From the NCBI GenBank assembly GCA_041495845.1, contig JBGQDM010000046.1, forward strand, positions 1 through 23,490: a stretch of 23,490 nucleotides of DNA, written 5' to 3'. The notes below the pieces were generated by a model, which worked only from the letters and a program-made list of their open reading frames with translations, did not search any database and was not told the origin of the DNA. Below are positions 22,028 to 23,490 of the stretch, one piece after another. This DNA comes from JBGQDM01 sp041495845. GTDB taxonomy: Bacteria > Acidobacteriota > Terriglobia > Terriglobales > Acidobacteriaceae. The stretch's first letter is position 1. Every line of letters starts with the position of its first letter. Position numbers and translations under genes: made by a program.

Positions 22028-23146
22028 ATGGAGAGATTGGTGAGTAAGAGCAATCCCTGGCACGTTGTATTGGTGGGCGGGCTGTGCCTGTGGCTGGCGG
22101 GTTGTGGCACTCCGAACCCACCGCTGCCGCCTGCGCTCGAATTGCCGGAAGCGGCCAGTGACTTGAAGGCGGTGCGCAAGGGCAATCGGGTGACGCTGAG
22201 CTGGACGGTTCCGGAGCGGACGACAGAAGGGCGACGCGTGGGACGGCTGGGTGCAACGCGGATTTGCAGAAGCTTCAGTGGGCCGATGACTGACTGCGTC
22301 CTGCGGGAGAGCGTGACCGATTTTGTGCAGGTCACGACCGGCCCCGCGGGAAAGGGTGGCAACAGCGTGGTGAGCGCCAGCTATACAGACACGCTGGGCG
22401 CCGCAGAGCAAGCGCAGAACGCGACCGGAGTAGCGACTTATGCGGTCGAGGTACTGAATCCACATGAGCGGAGCGCCGGACTTTCCAATCAGGTATACGT
22501 GGCGGCCGCACCGGTACTGACGCCGCCGGAGGGTTTCCTGGCGACAGTAACGGCGGGAGGCGTGAGGTTGAGGTGGAAGGAAGTTGCTGACGGCCAGGCC
22601 GGCGAGAGGGTGAAGCATTTGTACCGGATCTACCGGCGCGAAGAAGGAAAGAATGAAGTGGTGGCAGGGGAAGTGGGACTTGGCGAAGTCGCCCCGGACG
22701 CGCCGCGGCAGTTTGTCGACATCGGGTTTGAGTGGGAGAAGAATTTTGTTTACCGGCTGACGACGGTGAGCGTAGTGGCACGACCGGGTGCTGCAGAGGT
22801 TCAGGTGGAAGGGGATGATGCGGCACCGGTGACGGTGTTTGCTCACGATGTGTTTCCGCCAGCCGCTCCGGTGGGGGTGCAGGCGGTGTTCTCCGGCGCG
22901 GGGCAGCAGCCGTTTGTGGATTTGACGTGGACCGCGAACAGCGAAGCTGATCTGGCGGGATACAACGTCTACCGGCGGGAAGCGGGAGCGGCCGCGGGGA
23001 AGATGAACAGTGAACTGGTGAAGACGCCGGCGTTTCGGGATTCTGCCGTGGCCGCCGGCAAGACTTACCTTTACAGGGTAACGGCCGTGGATGCCCGCGG
23101 GAATGAAAGCGCGCGGTCGGAGGAGACGGGCGAGGAAGTGCCGTAA
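22028..23146 (+). CDS. Lipoprotein with fibronectin type III domains
   Basis: A 372-residue surface or periplasmic lipoprotein. The signal peptide ends in lipobox LAGC, with Cys26 as the acylated residue; the next residue is Gly, so Lol sorting to the outer membrane is likely. A Pro-rich linker (TPNPPLPPALELP) follows. The body has FN3-like beta-sandwich repeats: KAVRKGNRVTLSWTVPE (about 49-65), GFLATVTAGGVRLRWKEVAD (about 168-187) and VDLTWTANSEADLAGYNVYR with KTYLYRVTAVDARGNES. At least two and probably three FN3 modules are visible. No catalytic residues are seen. Such proteins are probably adhesive or scaffold proteins. It starts six bases after the dispersed repeat, with no clear ribosome site (the nearest purine run is AGAGAACC). 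Confidence 0.88.
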   Translation: MERLVSKSNPWHVVLVGGLCLWLAGCGTPNPPLPPALELPEAASDLKAVRKGNRVTLSWTVPERTTEGRRVGRLGATRICRSFSGPMTDCVLRESVTDFVQVTTGPAGKGGNSVVSASYTDTLGAAEQAQNATGVATYAVEVLNPHERSAGLSNQVYVAAAPVLTPPEGFLATVTAGGVRLRWKEVADGQAGERVKHLYRIYRREEGKNEVVAGEVGLGEVAPDAPRQFVDIGFEWEKNFVYRLTTVSVVARPGAAEVQVEGDDAAPVTVFAHDVFPPAAPVGVQAVFSGAGQQPFVDLTWTANSEADLAGYNVYRREAGAAAGKMNSELVKTPAFRDSAVAAGKTYLYRVTAVDARGNESARSEETGEEVP

Positions 23147-23199
23147 AGCTCCTAGCCGCTAGCTATCAGCTTTCAGAGCAAGGGCGCGAAGAAAGGCCA

Positions 23200-23285
23200 A
23201 GTCTTAAAACGCAGAGAACGCAGAGAAAGGCCGCGGAGGACGCTGAGAAAGCTCTGGCCACGGATTTCACGGATGGGCACGGATT
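23200..23285. repeat. Intergenic repeats: AACGCAGAG type plus CCACGGATTTCACGGAT type
   Basis: The gap 23147-23457 has no gene. It contains AAAACGCAGAGAACGCAGAG (23207-23226), AAGGCCGCGGAGGACGCTGA, then GGCCACGGATTTCACGGAT (23256-23274) with GGGCACGGATT after it. The same two elements occur in the same order after hslU. Confidence 0.8.
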
Positions 23286-23320
23286 CTATTTGGAGCTTCG
23301 AGTTGCTGGTCATTGAAAGG

Positions 23321-23346
23321 GATTCTTCGCTGCGCTCAGAATGACA
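23321..23346. repeat. Dispersed 26-bp repeat with TTCGCTGCGCTC core, copy 2
   Basis: Same layout as the copy at 13553-13578, with ATTCT and AGAAT in the stem instead of ATCCT and AGGAT. The rest matches. Confidence 0.85.
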
Positions 23347-23406
23347 AGAGTGAAGCGCGCACGCGCGTGTCGTTAATTGCTAAGTGCCAAGTGCTCGAAG
23401 CTAGAG

Positions 23407-23427
23407 GCCAAAAGCCAAAAGCCAAAA
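23407..23427. repeat. Three tandem GCCAAAA units
   Basis: Three perfect 7-bp copies, inside a stretch of AGC-words (GCTAGAAGCTGAGG and similar) upstream of the last gene start. Confidence 0.8.
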
Positions 23428-23457
23428 GCTAGAAGCTGAGGACCAAAAAGCTTACTT

Positions 23458-23490
23458 ATGAAATATTGCCGGTTTCGTCAAGATGGGGAG
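23458..23490 (+). CDS. 5' fragment of a probable fumarylacetoacetate-hydrolase-family gene
   Basis: An ATG at 23458 opens MKYCRFRQDGE and runs off the window. The opening MKYCRF is common at the start of FAH-domain (2-keto-4-pentenoate hydratase-like) proteins. Eleven residues are too few for certainty. Confidence 0.4.
   Translation, partial: MKYCRFRQDGE

Noticed and set aside
23200..23427. Short direct repeats considered as a CRISPR array
   Set aside because: No constant repeat-spacer periodicity; the words are nested and uneven.

Overview
The window looks like a stretch of an Acidobacteriota chromosome (Koribacter/Terriglobia type is my guess). The grounds are moderately high GC, a Gram-negative lipid A gene (lpxC), hslVU, a REC-PilZ protein, an FN3 lipoprotein, and families of short intergenic repeats that I associate with this phylum. 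The phylum assignment is inference from family recognition, not from a search. I see no rRNA, tRNA, CRISPR array, integrase or transposase.

Layout. (A) 1-4146 is chromosomal housekeeping: a FabG-like SDR, an exported protein of unknown function, lpxC (TTG start), a small exported helical protein closed by a strong terminator, and a reverse-strand REC-PilZ regulator. (B) 4290-14001 is an accessory island of phage-like character. A CI/LexA-like S24 repressor on the reverse strand faces a forward-strand run across a divergent regulatory region rich in palindromes. The forward run holds a small DUF2292-like protein, a terminator, a zinc-ribbon protein that overlaps a sigma-70 region-4-like HTH protein by ATGA, a hairpin pair, a small basic protein, a dual-specificity phosphatase, a 1544-residue secreted tail-fibre/beta-helix protein, a truncated beta-helix protein, a holin-like coiled-coil plus TM protein, and two small helical proteins. 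No capsid, portal, terminase large subunit or integrase is present. It therefore reads as a prophage remnant or a domesticated phage regulatory-plus-fibre cassette.

(C) 14079-18189 is a reverse-strand block: 2-oxoacid dehydrogenase E2, a monohaem cytochrome c, 2-oxoacid dehydrogenase E1 beta (with no E1 alpha beside it) and an NDUFA9/NmrA-like atypical SDR. (D) 18317-23490 is on the forward strand: hslV-hslU (ATP-dependent protease), a class III aminotransferase of the GSA-aminomutase type, a secreted FN3 lipoprotein, and the first 11 codons of what looks like a fumarylacetoacetate-hydrolase-family protein. The gaps in D, and one gap inside the island, carry degenerate copies of short dispersed repeats.

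The most interesting material is the island. A self-regulated phage-type switch and a sigma-like protein sit upstream of a fibre that carries its own Sec signal peptide, which is unusual for a virion protein and suggests export by the host.
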